Shown piece after piece: positions 45,992 through 60,703 of a stretch of 64,000 nt of DNA. Origin of the DNA: Arabidopsis thaliana. Lineage: Eukaryota; Streptophyta; Magnoliopsida; Brassicales; Brassicaceae. Every line of letters starts with the position of its first letter. Position 1 is the stretch's first letter. The notes beneath the pieces were generated by a model. The model worked only from the letters and a program-made list of their open reading frames with translations, was not told where the DNA came from and did not search any database. The DNA lies in contig NC_003075.7 of NCBI RefSeq assembly GCF_000001735.4, positions 5,829,001 through 5,893,000 on the forward strand, written 5' to 3'. A program made the translations under genes and the position numbers.

Positions 45992-46944
45992 TGTTGTGAA
46001 AGGGAACTTAGTGTTGACCATGGTCATGGAGTTTAACCAAGAAGTTTGTTGAACCAAGGATTCACACAATAGATTTGTTTAGAGAGGGAAAACAAATCTA
46101 GTAATTTCTCTTCATTAGGTATTCTATCCAAGACTCGATTACAAGAGGGGTTCTAATCTCTTATGAAATACATTAGGGTTTTGCTCAAGAACAGAAAAAG
46201 AATTAGAGTTTTAAAAAGGTATAGCTGCATCCATGATGGATTGCCTACGTACCCTGTGAAGGGATCAAGCCATTCGTAGTTTTCAATAGGTATAAAGTTC
46301 TATGTTTCTTGTGAATATCCCAAGATCTCCCCCTTTTTGTGAAGTCCCTAAGGCACTTTATATAGGATCCTTAAACCGCCTCCCTAGCGATATTCTTCGG
46401 AAGATTCTTATTTATCCTTAGGTCGGTTCTAGAGGATAATCGTCCTAAGGATATTCTCCTTATTCTTCGGAGGTTTTGGGGAGATTTCCTGATTTCGACA
46501 TTATCTTCAAAGATTCTCCTTTATCATTTCTGAAAGTCCCATAAAAGATCCCATTTTACCGGAAATGATCCTTGGAGAATGAATGGTTTTTACAAGTCTT
46601 TGCCTCGCGTGTTCTTCACGGCTCGGTGGTCGTTTGAGAGGTGGCTTCGGGGCAAACGGTATGTACCGGCTCGGGGCGCGCTTGATGACTGTCCATTAAG
46701 CTCAGTTGGCTGTCTCCCGAGCCGATATAGATGTTTCCCGCAGCGTTCTCACGATTGGTTCGGGCTGTGTTCATATGATTAACACCCGAGCCATTTTACA
46801 AACTCTCTTCGGGACGGTCGATCGAATAAGGTCCCGAGGTGCTTTGTTCTAGGCTAGGGGCCAATCATATGTTTAACCATGAGGTGATTGTTATTCTTAG
46901 ACTGTTTGGCTCGGTCTTGCTTGTGGGGGAATCCGACCCCAACA
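45992..46944 (-). mobile_element. Solo LTR, Gypsy type, unit 2
   Basis: Same 953-bp LTR as at 28695 with the same non-matching flanks, so it predates the amplification. Confidence 0.6.
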
Positions 46945-46947
46945 AAG

Positions 46948-47257
46948 TTGTACCTTGACGGAAGAGAGCACGAATGGGATCGGTGCGGGTGTCTGGAAAG
47001 TGCCTGAAGAAGGTTCATGTGATGATCAAACTCTGGAATGCTACTGGGAGTACTGACTGTACCAAAACCTCCTCCAACAGTGCCACAGGGAACAAGCAAG
47101 CCCCATATCAATGTGTGATGAAGTTGAAGGAGCAGGGTCGTAAGGTGGACTTCCACAGTTAGAAGGAGGCTTGTGTGATGGAGGAGCTCCATATCCTTCG
47201 TCATAGTACTGATTTCCGGATCTGAATAAAGAAGCATGGCATCATTTGGAAGTAAGA
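46948..47257 (-). pseudogene. PDF1-like pseudogene fragment, unit 2
   Basis: Copy of the 29651 fragment with the same frameshifts; the predicted translations are identical. Confidence 0.65.
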
Positions 47258-47686
47258 GATCACATGAGAATACCATCCCTAGAACCGAGAGAGAAAAGTT
47301 TATGTTAATAAATTTTTATTGTATAATTGATATTGAAAAACATTAATAAACATTAATAAACAGTGTTCACATAAGGTGTAAATTCACCCCAAAAGCACTC
47401 TAAAAAGTAAAAACCAAAAGAGAAAAAAACATAGAAATGGTTACTTAATAATATACCGAGTTTCATCTATTTACTTAATAATATACGGTTATTTGATTTA
47501 CCGGTTAACTAAAAAATATCTGGTTTAATCGTATTTATTGTTGGCAAACACAACATTGGGCGCGAAGTGGTTTTTGATGCCCTTCAACAACATTTGGGGG
47601 TTTCATTTCAATCGCATTTCTAGGGTTTCTTTCTCTACGATTCAATAGATTCGGACGAATTGGGGGATTCTGACCAGAGAGAAGCT

Positions 47687-49978
47687 ATGGAGGAAAACGA
47701 AGAGGAAGAAGAATTGCGGCCAACGGCGCTATACACGGTCGGTGGTTCAGACGAATTTACCTTTGTTTCTCCCGATGGGCTCTCCGGTCAATACACGGGC
47801 CCTGATCACGACGGCGTAGTTCTTCAGACTGAAAATCCGGCGCCGACTAACTGTCTTGCTTACTACTTCGAGGTTCATATCATGAATGCTGGTGAAAAAG
47901 GAGAGATCGCGATTGGTTTCTCCAAGGAACACATCTATAGCGAAGGGTATCGTTTTCTTTCCCTTTCAATTCGCATTTACCACTTATTGCGTGATTTGAT
48001 ACTCAATACAATCATTGATTCTGTTTGATTTGGTACCTGAGACTGAGAGAACAAATTGGGAAATAGGTTTAGATACAATGGTAGATCAGTAGTTCAAATC
48101 ACTGTTTCAATGGTTTGGATTCGTTACTTGGAAATAGGTTATGTGATTTGCTGCTCAATTTGATTGTGTTGGCTGTTAGATCTGGTATCTTACAAGTTAA
48201 TGGGAGATTTGCTTTGTTAGATGTTTTCACCTTTCAGTAATTAAGCATTCCAATTCACTGTTTCATGTTTCTCTGTAATGTTAGATATACTGTCAGAAGC
48301 TGTGCCTACATTGGTAACAGTGGACTCATATGCTCTCAAAATGGAGATGGTGATCGAACTGTTGCTAAAGCCAGTGACACCTATACAACAGGTGATTTAG
48401 TTGGTTGCGGTATAGACTCGGTTTCACAAGAATTCTTTTTCACGTAAGTAATAACTGTTTCCCTATCTGAACATGTTTCATTACAATTGGAAAAGTAGAT
48501 ATCAAGATACACAATTCATTTCTTCATGTCACAATGTTTTTGACATGTCCCTGCGTATGTTTTACTTGCTGACATCTATGACTACTTCTTTGATTATAGG
48601 AAAAATGGAACTATCGTAGGGACAATCCCCAGGCAATTTAGGCGTCCTGTATACCCGACAATTGTTTTGCATAGCCAAAACGAAGCTGTCACTGTCAATT
48701 TCGGCGGACAGATTGCGTTTTCTTTTGACTTTGAGGTAAGGTCGTACTTTTCTTTTCTTGCATAGTCGGAGAATAACTATTGAGTAAGCAGAATAATATG
48801 CATCTCTCACATATGTCCATATTTGCATGTATGTGGCATATTTTTCTGATACAATATTCTATTATCTGATCCACCTTTATTTCAGCATTTTGAAGAATCA
48901 TTGAGGGTTAAAAAAGAAAGGGAAATTGAAAAGATTTCCATGTCTCGCAGCATTAGTCATGGGTAAAGTGTCTTTTCCTGCCTGTTCTTAATTGTAATTC
49001 TTGTTTCTGTTTGTGCTAAAGCTTCCTTTTTCCAGGCTTGTAAAAACCTACCTTCTTCGTTATGGATATGAAGATAGCTTTAGAGCTTTTAACCTGGCTG
49101 CAAGTCGTCATACTGTTATTGCACAAGAAAATAGTTTTGATGAGTATGAATTGCATCAAAGGAAAAAGCTCAGAGAGGTACTTTTCACTGCTATGGTTAT
49201 CTTGCTGTAATTTTTTTTTTATTTTTTTTCTGTGAGGTACAAAATCAACCAAAAGCAAGCTACATTGCTACATCTTTTCTGTTTCATATCGAACTGATCC
49301 ATGCATTCTGTTTGTTAAAGCTTATAATGACTGCTGAGATTGATGATGCTATTGCTGCACTCAAGGATAGATATCCCCAACTTATTGAGGTGGGCTGAGT
49401 AACTAGTTAATATATCGAGTGATTCACATTGTTAACATTCCTTGAACTATTTTAACAAGCTGCTTGTATCATATGCAGGGTGGATCAGAAGCTTATTTTC
49501 TTCTTATCTGTCAAAAGATTGTCGAATTAGTACGGGTATGTTCTTTATTCCTTGTATATTTGTTACACATATCCATGGTGTGTTTCTCTAACTAACTACA
49601 ATGCAGAAAGGAGCAATAGCAGAGGCTAAGTCATTTGGAAATCAAGATTTTAAAGACTTTAGGGATTCAAGCCTACTAAAAAACCTTTTCGATGTATGTA
49701 GTGATTCTCTAACTGTTAGATTAGGTTTCTCATATTTGAGTCACTAATAGTTTTGTTTTTCTCTATTTCAGGATTGCTCTGCTTTGTTCGAGTGTGAAAC
49801 TATAGAAGAATCAGGTGCTGCATATCTTCTAGGAGAAACACAGAAGAACATAGTAGCAGCTGCAGTCAGTGAAGCGATTCTATCTACAAATCCGGCCACC
49901 AGAGACCAGCAATCTGCTTCACTTGAGCGAGTGCTTAGACAGTTTGAAGCCACCTGCTCACTCTATGCTCGTGAATAA
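47687..49978 (+). CDS. RanBPM-like protein with SPRY, LisH, CTLH and CRA domains, unit 2
   Basis: All nine exons lie 17,307 bp downstream of those in unit 1: 47687-47946, 48285-48443, 48600-48735, 48886-48962, 49036-49177, 49321-49389, 49479-49535, 49607-49693 and 49772-49978. The encoded 397 residues appear identical to unit 1 in every peptide compared, and splice sites are intact, so this copy should also be functional. The promoter differs from unit 1 by a 10-bp repeat insertion at about 47340. I would expect this to be AT4G09310. Identical protein at two (or more) loci points to a dosage increase rather than divergence. Confidence 0.92.
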
Positions 49979-50219
49979 AATCTTGACTTTTTCTGTTTTT
50001 CTTTTTATCTTTTCTCTTGATAGAGTCATTGTGTAAGCTCAAATGTTCTAAAACTAGCGATCATACTTTAACTTGATTCACAACTATATACGAGATTATA
50101 TTGGAGCTTGAAAATTTTTATTTACAAGTATTTATCTACAAATCGGCAAATATTGAGCTGCTCATACTAATTTTGATAATTTAATCGGCTACAAATTTTA
50201 ATGACATGTTGTTGTTAGC

Positions 50220-52929
50220 TGTAAGTTAAAATATGAAATCGAAAGTCTTTTGTTTATTGCTTTCAACTTAAGCCTTTGTGATTACAAGCTATGTCTATTT
50301 ATACATCTAGATTGATTTAACCTAGTGTCTTCTTGATTTGCATAGCTGTCACTTGGCTGTTATGTGGCGTCGTTGTCTTCACATGATTCAAGAGCCTCAT
50401 AGCGATTCCTCGTCGTTACTTCCGTACTGCGTGGAGATAAGGACCGCTCTGCAACTTTTCTGCTTTTGTCCTTTGTTGTTGCAGGTTGTCGTTGCACTAT
50501 GTTGGGCTTGGCTCTTGGATTGGGCACTTGTTTCGGATTGGGCTTTAATGGTTTTGAGCCCAATTCCAAAACTGTGTCGTTTGGAGCTGTTCTGTTGATA
50601 CTCCCCCTCAAACTTGGAGGAGGTGGGAAATCGACACCAAGTTTGAATCGGAGAGATTCGAAAGGAGCCTTGGCGAGAGACTTTGTAAATATGTCAGCGA
50701 GCTGTAGATAACCCGGGATATGATGGACGATGAGCTCACCAAAAGCTACCTGCTCTCGGACATAATGATAGTGAGTTGCAAAATGCTTTGTCCGAGCATG
50801 AAACGATGGATTCGCTGTAAGGTAAACGGCAGAGAGGTTGTCGCAGAAGAGTTCGGGGAGCTGTAACTGCGGAACACCCAGATCACGAAGTAAATTGACT
50901 AGCCATGTGATTTCCGAGGCTGTATCGGACATAGAGCGATATTCAGCTTCGGTTGAGCTTTTGGCGACTGAGACTTGCTTTCGAGAAGACCAGGAGATTA
51001 GATTGTTGACAAGAAATGTACAGAAGCCACCGGTGGAGCGACGTGTACCATGACAACCGGCGTGATCACTGTCACTGTAAGCTCGCAGTTGACAATCTGT
51101 GTCCTTGTTGAATGAAATTCCCATGGTTGTTGTTCCTCTGATGTACCGGAGAATCCTTTTGAGGAGAAGAAAATCCGACACTGTAGGGGCGTGCATCTTT
51201 TGGCACACGTAATTAACAGAGAATTGGAGGTCCGGTCTAGTAAGTGTGAGGTAGTGCAGCTTACCAGCCAAACTTCTGAAATATGATGGATTGTCGAAGG
51301 GCTCGGTTTGATTAGGTGCTCTCTCAGGTTGAAGTGGCAATGGTGTTGCAACAGGAGAACAGTTGGATATTGTAGTTGTAGCTAGAAGATCTTCTGCATA
51401 TTTCTGTTGAGAGAGAAAAAGACCTTTTGGATGAAATTGCGCCTGAATACCAAAAAAATAACTGAGTCTGCCCAAATCTTTCATCTTGAACTGCTTATTG
51501 AGCTCATTAAGAAGACTGGAGAGAAGTTTTGAGCTATTTCCTGTGATGACCATATCATCAACGTATAGAAGAAGCATGATCACATCCTTGTTCTTTACGT
51601 AGACAAAGAGAGAAGGGTCAGACATACTGCAGGTAAAACCAAAATTGAGTAGGAATTTGCTGAATATGTCAAACCAAGCCCTTGGAGCTTGTTTAAGCCA
51701 TAGAGAGCTTTATGTAATAAGCAAACATGATCAGGATGAGCATTGTCAATGAATCTTGCTGGTTTTCTCATGTAGACCGTTTCAGTGAGATCTCCATGAA
51801 GAAAGACGTTTTTGACATCCATTTGTTTGAGTTCCCATTGCATGATAGTAGCTAGATGAAGCACAGCTCGGACGGTTGCAGATCGAACTACCGGACTATA
51901 TGTCTCGAGGTAGTCTATTCCTTCTTCTTGTTTGAAGCCTTGAGCAACTAGTCGAGCTTTGTACTTATCTAATGAGCCATCTGCATTGAGTTTGATCCTG
52001 AAAACCCATTTGGAGCCTAGCACATGCATCTTTGGTGTAAGAGGAACAAGTGACCAAGTGTGTGTTTCAGAGCAATTTCCCATTTCCTCTACCATAGCTG
52101 CAATTACTGTTTTAGACATAGGATATGAAGCTTTGTGTGTGAGAAGAGCATACCGTTGATTTGGTTTGATAATTCCTTTCTTTAATCTCGTGGTCATAGG
52201 ATGAGTGGATTCTGTAGCTGAATGAAGAATACTGAAGGTTGGTTGTTCATGCCTAGAGGATGATGAGAGAGCGCTGTTGCCAATAGGATCAAGATCGGAG
52301 CTTGCCGTACACTCAGAACACTCCTCATTTCCCGTAGACAGAGTTTCAATTTCTTCAGCATTATCTTGAGAAGGAATGATTCGCAATGGTGTAACACAGA
52401 CCGGTTCACTTGGTATGTCTTGATTGTTGTTATGAGGTGTTGTCTCCCCCTCTGTAATTATAATAGCAGGACTGCACTCTAATGAAAGGTTATGTTGTTG
52501 ATTTTCTGTGATGACAGGGACGTTTGTACCAGTATTAGAGCCATCAGTTTGTTCCTTTTCCAATGGAACTGAAGAGCTTGAGAAGCCTTTTAACCAAGCG
52601 TCAAACATCGGAGTTGGGGAAGAATGCTGCAGGCCAGTGTAAGTATCAATGAAAGGAAAAGAGCCTTCATCAAACACGACATGGCGACTTAGATACACTC
52701 GTCTAGTTGGAGGATAGAAGCAGCGGTAACCCTTATACTTATCCGTGTAACCGAGAAAGATACACTTGAGAGACCTCGGATCAAATTTATTGCGAGCATA
52801 AGCACAAAGTGTAGGGAAGCAGGCACATCCAAACGTTCTCAAAGCTGAATAATCTGGTGCTTTGCCAAACAAAACTTGATAAGGTGTGGTAGAGCTGTCA
52901 AGAGCTGTTGTGGGAAGGAGATTACTCAA
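50220..52929 (-). mobile_element. 5'-truncated Ty1/Copia retrotransposon, unit 2
   Basis: Same truncation point and same reverse-transcriptase frameshift (near 51692) as unit 1. It differs by a few residues: SYFFGIQ for SYFLGIQ, TTTISN for TTAISN, KSLAKAP for KSLVKAP and RLVAQGF for RLVSQGF. In three of the four comparisons I cannot tell which copy is ancestral; VAQGF is the more usual Copia form. Confidence 0.9.
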
Positions 52930-53230
52930 GAGTGCTTAGAGAGTTTGGAGCCACCTGCTCACTCTATGCTCGTGAATGAAATCTTGACTTTTTTTTTTCT
53001 TTTTTTTTTCCTTTTTCTCTTTTCTCTTGATAGAGCCTTTGTGTAAGCTCCAACGTTCTAAAACTAGCGATCATACTTTAACTTGATTCACAACTATATA
53101 CGAGACTTTATTGGAGCTTGAGAATTTTTATTTGCAAGTATGTATCTACAAATCGGCAAATATTGAGCTGTTCATACTAACTTTTGTAATTTAATTGGCT
53201 ACAAATTTAAATGACATGTTGTTGTTAGCT
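52930..53230 (+). pseudogene. SPRY gene 3'-end fragment (repeat B), unit 2
   Basis: Copy of 35623-35925, again fused to the broken Copia integrase, with a T run three bases shorter. Confidence 0.8.
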
Positions 53231-54327
53231 TCTCGCTAAACAAAATTGTTGACGTGGTAAGTTGGACGGACAGGATTTTATTTTAGACCATGGATTAGTC
53301 CGAGCGTATATATTGACGATTGATATATATATAAATTACTTCACTCAATTTAAAATTCAGTTTAAGCTTGTTGAGTATATATATAGAGATATTAATTTCT
53401 TTAATAATTAATTTTTTCTAATATTTTCCTCTTTGAATTATTATTTTTGTTAATTTGGGTTAAATTTGGTTAATTTTAGTTATTTTGAAAGAAAAAAAAA
53501 ACACAACGAATATGATAATATTTTGGTTAGTTACGGTTTTCATTTATTTAAGTTTTAATCTTTACCCATTGCACATTGCACCTTAAATAAATAAAATCTC
53601 TACCCATTGAACATGCTCTAAAATGAGTTATCGACCGTCATGTTATCGATACACAGAAGGGCTATGTTGTAGGAGATTTTTCAGATTGTGGTTTGACCTG
53701 TATGTATTTGACATGGAGGTTTGTCTTGCAAAAAAAAAAAATTAAATTGAGGTTTTTTTTGCACAAAAGCCTTATGTTTTAAAAGAGAGTTATCGAGTGC
53801 CATGTCATCGCTACATGGGAGGACTGTATTGCGGGTGACTTTTGAGATTGTGAGATTGACTTGCATAATTCGGACTTGGATGAAAACTTGCAAACGAAAT
53901 TGACTTGAAGGGTTGTTTTGCAGAAAACCCTGATACCCTAATGTTAACTAAGATACAAATCTGTTATCGTATGAGAAATGCTTTTACCATTTATTTATTA
54001 AGATTAGGTATGTAGATTCAAAATCAAGTTTATCATGATTAAACAAAGAGTTAAATTGTATTTGCTAATGGAATGTGTAAGATTTGAATTCTGTTTTAAA
54101 TAAAAGTACTAAAATAAATATATAAAAGTGAGCAAAATACTATTTATAATTCAAAATTTATCGATAAGATATAGTGTGTAGAATTAAAATGCATTTTATT
54201 GTTATGAAATAAATAGTTAAATTGTATAGAAAAATGGAATGTGTAAGATTAAAATTTGGTTTGAAAAAAGTATTAAATTAAATGTTAACGAAAACATATA
54301 TTACTATTTAGAATTCAAATATAATCG
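53231..54327. other. AT-rich stretch, unit 2
   Basis: Matches 35926-37020. It carries the same old repeat pair near 53620-53915 and ends in the left target duplication ATATAATCG at 54319-54327. Confidence 0.5.
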
Positions 54328-55457
54328 GGAGATTTGCAAAACTACCTTTTTTTACTACCCTCTTGCAACAATACCCTTTTGTGTTGTCCATTTTTAAAAA
54401 TAGCCCTTTCATTAAACAGAATGACCAAATTACCCTCAACTAGTAGGAACATGTAATTGACAACTGAAATTTTCCTGCCAAATTTTTGGCGCCAAAAAAA
54501 AATTTCCGCAAAACTTTTTTCCCGCCAAAAAAAATAAATTTCCCGCCAAAACTTTTTTTCGTAACAAATTTTTTCTCAGCAATAAAAAATACTTTTAAAA
54601 ATCCTTGTAAATTTGTTTTGGTGGGAAATAGATTTACAAGATATTTTAAAAGGATTTTAAAATATTTACAATGGATTTTAAAAGGGTTTTGAAAGATTTA
54701 CAAAGGTTTTTTAAAGATTTTTAAAGGGTTTAAAAGTGTTTTAAAATATTTACAAGGGATTTTAAAATAGTTTTTAAATATTTACAAGGCATTTTAAAGG
54801 GCTTTAAAAGATTTACAAAGATTTTTAAAGGGTTTAAAAGTATTTTAAAAGATTTATAAGAGATTTTAAAAGATTTAAAAGAGATTTTAAAAGGGTTTAA
54901 AAGGGTTTTAAAAGATGTACAAGGGTTTTTAAAAGATTTTTAAAGAATTTACAAGAAGACCTTATAAAAACTCTTGTCAATTTTTTTAAAACCTTTTAAA
55001 ATCACTTGAAATATTTTAAAACCATTTTAAAAGTCTTTAAAAAACCTTTATAAATCTTTTAAAGCCCTTTAAAATCCCTTGTAAATCTTTTAAAACCCTT
55101 GTAAATCTTTTCAAACCCTTTTAAAATCCCTTGTAAATCTCTTAAAACCCTTTTAAAATCCCTTGTAAATCTATTTCCCGCCAAAATTTTTTTTTGCAAA
55201 AAATATATTTTTTAAAAAAAAAACTTTGCGGGAAATCTTTTTTCGAAATTTTTTGGTGGAAAATTTTTTTGGCGGGAATTTTTTTTAGAATATTTTGGAT
55301 AAAAATATTAATATTTCATTTTGTTAACCTAAAACAATATCTAAATAAGGGTAAAATGGTCATTAAAAATTTGAAGAGGGTAGAAATGAAAATGGCTAAA
55401 GAAAAAGGGTAGAGTTGAAAATGGTTATCATGAAAGGGCATTAGAAAGAATTTTTCT
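54328..55457 (+). mobile_element. Palindromic non-TIR Mutator-like element, unit 2
   Basis: Same as 37021-38153, 3 bp shorter, with perfect ATATAATCG duplications at 54319-54327 and 55458-55466. Small indels in A and T runs and a few substitutions (for example ACAAGGCATT near 54784) distinguish it from unit 1. Confidence 0.88.
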
Positions 55458-56238
55458 ATATAATCGATATAATATTATATTTATTTCTTATACCCGTTTT
55501 TAGGCGGACATTATCTAGTGTATTATAAAATATAAATCATTTACCATTACTAACAATTAATTTTTTATATCGACAATACAATTTTCCAAATTATGTATTA
55601 AAAATAATTCGTTCCATTCATGGGGTGGTTTTCTTATTAATGTTTGGTTGAAGGAGAAAAGCAAGCAGTAATTAAAATATATAGAAATTAATATTGCTGT
55701 AATTTGTTGATTTACTAGATGTATGTTATTCCAAACACTAATTTTTGAAAGATAATATTTTAATAATTGTTATTAGTCATATTGAACGTTTACAAAAGAT
55801 GTAGAAGAAACCAACGTGTAGCTTGGGTTCAAAACCTAGTTCTATTAATACTAAAGTTTGCTAATCATGTTTAAAGTAAAATTAGATGAATTTTATTAAT
55901 CCAATCTCTATGAATTTAATATCTTTTTATATAATTTCGTATGTTCCATTGTTTATTATTTCATATTATCACTCTTCTAATTGAAATATGTTATTCTTAT
56001 CATCATTTGAAAATTGTTTTTATTCTCTGGACTTTCCCATATATAACCGCTCCATTGTTTTACCTTTTTAGAACCCTAATTTGTTCTTTCCAGGTCATTT
56101 ACTATGTGGTTTTTAGATGTGGACAATAATATATAAGTTATGAAATTATCTGAATCTATACTTTTTGGATATGTGAAACTCGGATAAACATCAAAATATC
56201 CGTATCAGAATCCGTAAAATGTTAGTAGAAAATATTTG

Positions 56239-57660
56239 AAGGTATAAAGAGTTGGGCAACATGTGTTAGCGGCAATGATTTTGAATGTGATGAGAAGTAA
56301 TATCTAGGAACAAGTGGTTAGATACACAATTATGTGAATAGATGATATAATAGATACAACAAAAATGATTGATGAGAAGGAGATAGAAAAAGGGAACTTT
56401 GTTCCATTGACCAATGTGTTTGCGATCACTTTTTCAAATTTTGAAGTAATTGACTACATTGTACAATTTATGTGTAATCATGCCTATAGTTTCTACATCG
56501 ATTCATCATACAATCATGAGTTTTCATATATCTAGATCCTAATTACTATCAAATATAGGTTTGTGAGAGGTTGTATGTGACTTGGAATAAAACACAACAT
56601 CCTCCATCATATCTCTTTTGAGGATTTAAGATAATTTTGAAGATTTCTTTAGTTGAAAACACATAAATCTAAATAACATGATTTAAATGGAATTTGGGAA
56701 GATTTTCAAACAAATCATAATAACTACTCTAAATTCACTTAAGATCAACAAAATCATAAAAACTCAAATCATTTAAAACAAAGGGTTGGATACACTTTGA
56801 AACTTGCAACTTATATTTTGATTGGTTTTTTTTTTTATAGTCGATTGTTCTTAACAAAAACCCTCTATACTTGATACATATATTAATAAAATAAAAAAAC
56901 TATAGACTAACTTTTTTGCTGTGAAAGTGTGTTAATTATATCTTCAACATGAGAGAATGCATCATTGGTGGTGTGAGATAAAACCATTGTGTCTTTCTAA
57001 CCCACATCTAACAAATATTTTATCTAATTGGGCATTAAAATAATAATAAGTGAAGGCTCAATAACACCTAAAAATGCAGCGAATATTCTAGCTTCCATGC
57101 GTCATAAGCAAGCAAAAAAAATGGAGACTATATATAAGTTCTTCTGTATAATTAGAGTTACAAATTTGTGGAGACTATATATAACTTCTTTTGCCTCCCA
57201 TGCGTCATAAGCAAGCAAAAAAAAAAAATGGAGCAAACTTTCATCACGTGGAAAACTTGTCTTTCTTTTTTTTAATACATATTTGAAGGTTTAAAAGAGT
57301 TAGACAGGATGTGTTAGCGACAATGTTTTCGAATGTAATGAAAAATAATCTTTAAGAACAAGTGGTTATGTACAAATTTATGCGAATAGATGATAAAGTA
57401 GATACAACAAAAATGATTGAGTAGCAAGAGATGGAGAAAGAGAACTTTGCTATATTAAAAAATGTGTTTGAGATCATTTTATCAATTTTTGAAGTAATTG
57501 GCTACATCGAATAATTTATGTACTTATATATAGTTTCTATATCAATTCATATACTTGATACATATATTATAAAAAATAAAATCCTTAAAACTACAATTTT
57601 TGTTTAGAAAATGTGTTGTGTATATCTTCAACATGAGAGAATGCATCAGAGTGGTGTGAT
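56239..57660. repeat. Degenerate direct repeat, unit 2
   Basis: Copy of the 38935-40360 repeat pair, same order and spacing; no coding content. Confidence 0.6.
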
Positions 57661-58526
57661 CAAACTCTTCTAACCCAAATCTAACAAATATTTTAGGGTT
57701 TTGTGCCAACAACCCTCAAAAATATTGTTCTTGCAACATAACCTTTCATATAAAATACATGTAGGTCAATACTCTGATATCAAAAGTCACCCGCAATATA
57801 ACCACGTGCATAAATTTTATATAATCCTTGGGCGTGTATAGATTTTGCAAACCGTATAAGTATGTATATAAGTTATTAAACTACGTCGTTTGAGCATTTT
57901 TCGGAAAATAATATATTACTAGAGTGGATTGGAACCAATAAGGCCCCGATCCAGATTTGAAACCAGAAATTGGAATTTTCAAACTTAGGGTTTGATTTTG
58001 GGGATTTATAAGTGGGGATCTTTTGTTTATGTCACAACGTCGTCGTATCTGGTCAATAACAGAGACTCTTTCACAACCGACGTCGTATCTGGTCAATAAC
58101 GGAGACCCTTTATCTCTGTATTTTGAGATAACTCAGTCGTGAAGCAGTCATAACTAAGCTGTGTGACTATTATAACTCGGTCAAACCCTGAAAGTGCTTT
58201 CCTTAAGCCATCAGTTGGTACAATCAAGTAATTAACATATCATAATCACATTCCAACTAGTGGAATCATGAAACTATCTCATATTCTATATACTTTATCC
58301 AACATCATACCCAACAACATCATTCCTAGAAGTTTGGTCAACATAGTTTGTCAATCGACACTTACCGAAAACCCAATTTATTTTTTGTTTTCATATTATA
58401 GATCTTGAAACTAATAGAACCAACAATTTGGTGGCTAGTTTGAAATCTCATAATAACATCTGGTTTCTTATAACTCGGTCAAACCACAAAATCTTCTGGC
58501 ATAACTCAGTCGTAACGTATTGGTAT

Positions 58527-60459
58527 TGTGAGGCCCAAGCCCAAGAGGGTCCCAACCAACCCAAGTAACACACAAAACCCTAAGCGTGTGTATGTACATA
58601 TGTATATATCTCCCTCTTCACGCAGCTTCTTCTCACATCGTCTTCATCACCATCACTTCTTTATCTCTCATCTCAATCTCAGCCATTATCATCATCGTTG
58701 TGACACCGGAGTTGACGTCACGTTGGGGTCATGATTGTTTAACGTGGTTGGTTTCGTCGCCGTTCATCACCGGATTGTTAGGTAAGGAAAACCTCTCATG
58801 GCTATGAACTACACTACTGAAATTATTCCACTTAGCAATTGGATTTGTGGATTATAACTTCAACTATTGGATTTTTGTGTGAACATGTGAAATAAGGAAA
58901 CAGTTCAAGTGGTAGAATTGGTGATCCGTTTCTCATCACGTCCGAAGGAGTTTGGGCTAGTTCTTAACGTTTCTGAATTGATCTTGTTTCCAAGTTTTCA
59001 GAACAGTTTTCGGATCCAAAATCGGAGGTAAGATCGATCGGCAAATCACGTTTAAAGTTGATAATTAGTCACAGTTTTCAGAGCCATATTTTTCCAAGTA
59101 TCTGAAACTTTGCAGTTTCTGGTAGAGGTTTTAAGGATCTATTTCCCGTCGGATCTGAAGGAATCAAATTGTGAATTTGGTGTCGTTGGAAAGATCTCGA
59201 GGAGAGCAAGAATTAGCAAGTTTCGTTCTCACGATCCAAGGTAAGCTTCATTCGCAAAATGACTTACAAGTGAAAAATCACAGTTTTCCTGAACTCAAAA
59301 AAATATTAAGTGTCAGGAACATTGCAGTTTCATCTTAAGGGTTTTACGAGGCGTTTCTGGTCACTCAGGAGCATTGATAGACCCAACGACGGTGGTTTCT
59401 GACAGAGGAAGTGTCAGGGAAGCCACTGGAACCTTCAGATCAATTGGAAAAGGTAATCCATAGCCATGGAAGCGCTTGCTTGTTGGCCAAGAATGAGTCG
59501 TTCTGCTTAAACCCAGAAACCCTTATTTGTTGTTTGAATCTGTTTCTTCAGCTGCAATTTCCAGAACGCAGTCACAGTTTCCAAATTGCAATTCCAGCTT
59601 TCTAGTAGTTGTTTCCAATCAATTGAGGTGAGGGTGGTATCCACGAAGGATGGTATCATTTTCTTTTGGTATGCTCCATGACTTGTAGCATATAGGCTTG
59701 GATTTGATTGATTAGGATTAGATTATATGATGTTATGATTGAGAGTAAATGTTAGGTATGATGATAATGAATGATTGTAATGTTTGGTAATGCTATGATA
59801 TATAAGTAAATGTTAAATATGATGATGTATGTACGAGAATGATTTAAGTATAGACAGTGATGGACTGACGGGTTAACAGCTGGTCAAGAACGGCTGACGA
59901 GCCCGGAATGGGAGTGTCTGAGCCACGAGGGCCAGCCTCCACCTATTGTTCTAGTCGTCACGAGGATGACTGGACCTAACGATGTGTATGTTTATATTAA
60001 TATACATAAGATGGTTCTCTTGATTATGTTCTTTAGAAAAGAAAGTATTTTTAAGTTGATTGTTTGTATCTAAAGTTGTGTGTTATGATGATTGTTGTAT
60101 AACTTAAGAAATTGTTCTATGTTTCGCTCACTGAGTATTCTTTACTCACCCCCTTTTTCTCCTTCTTTCCCAGATGAAAATGATGTTGAATAGCTGCTCA
60201 AGTTTGTCTCTCTTCATGGTGTTCTTTGAGATTTGAGTTTACTTTTCAATAAAACAAAGACATGGTTTTCCTTTAAATTTCTTCAGTTATTTTTACGAGT
60301 TTTCAATGTTGCTTAAGACAAGTAACTTTTATGAATTTAATAAAAATACTTCTTGAATAAGGTGAATGTGAATGTGTTAAGGATAGATAATGAGTATGAA
60401 ATAATGTTTTATAGGAAAAGTGGCACGCCTTCTCTGTAGTTTGGGAGAGGAGTGTTACA
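58527..60459 (+). mobile_element. Gypsy-type 5' LTR, unit 2
   Basis: Same 1,933-bp LTR as at 41224, followed by the primer binding site at 60464-60475. It lies after the left motif array (about 58127-58526). Confidence 0.7.
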
Positions 60460-60703
60460 ATTTTGGTATCAGAGCGGAGGTTAAAGTCAAACCGGTGCTG
60501 ATCCGGGAGACTATGATTGATTATGTTAAGATGTTTTATGGTAGAGTAAATTTTTTAAAAGTGATTTCAAAATGGGAATGGATTGTTTTTTATAAAAAAA
60601 AAGAAAAAGAAAAAAAAAAATCAGAAGAAGCAAGACTTGAGCATTACTTATGTTATTAGGAATTATTGTGATTGTTCTGATATTGATGTTTGTTTGGTCA
60701 AAA

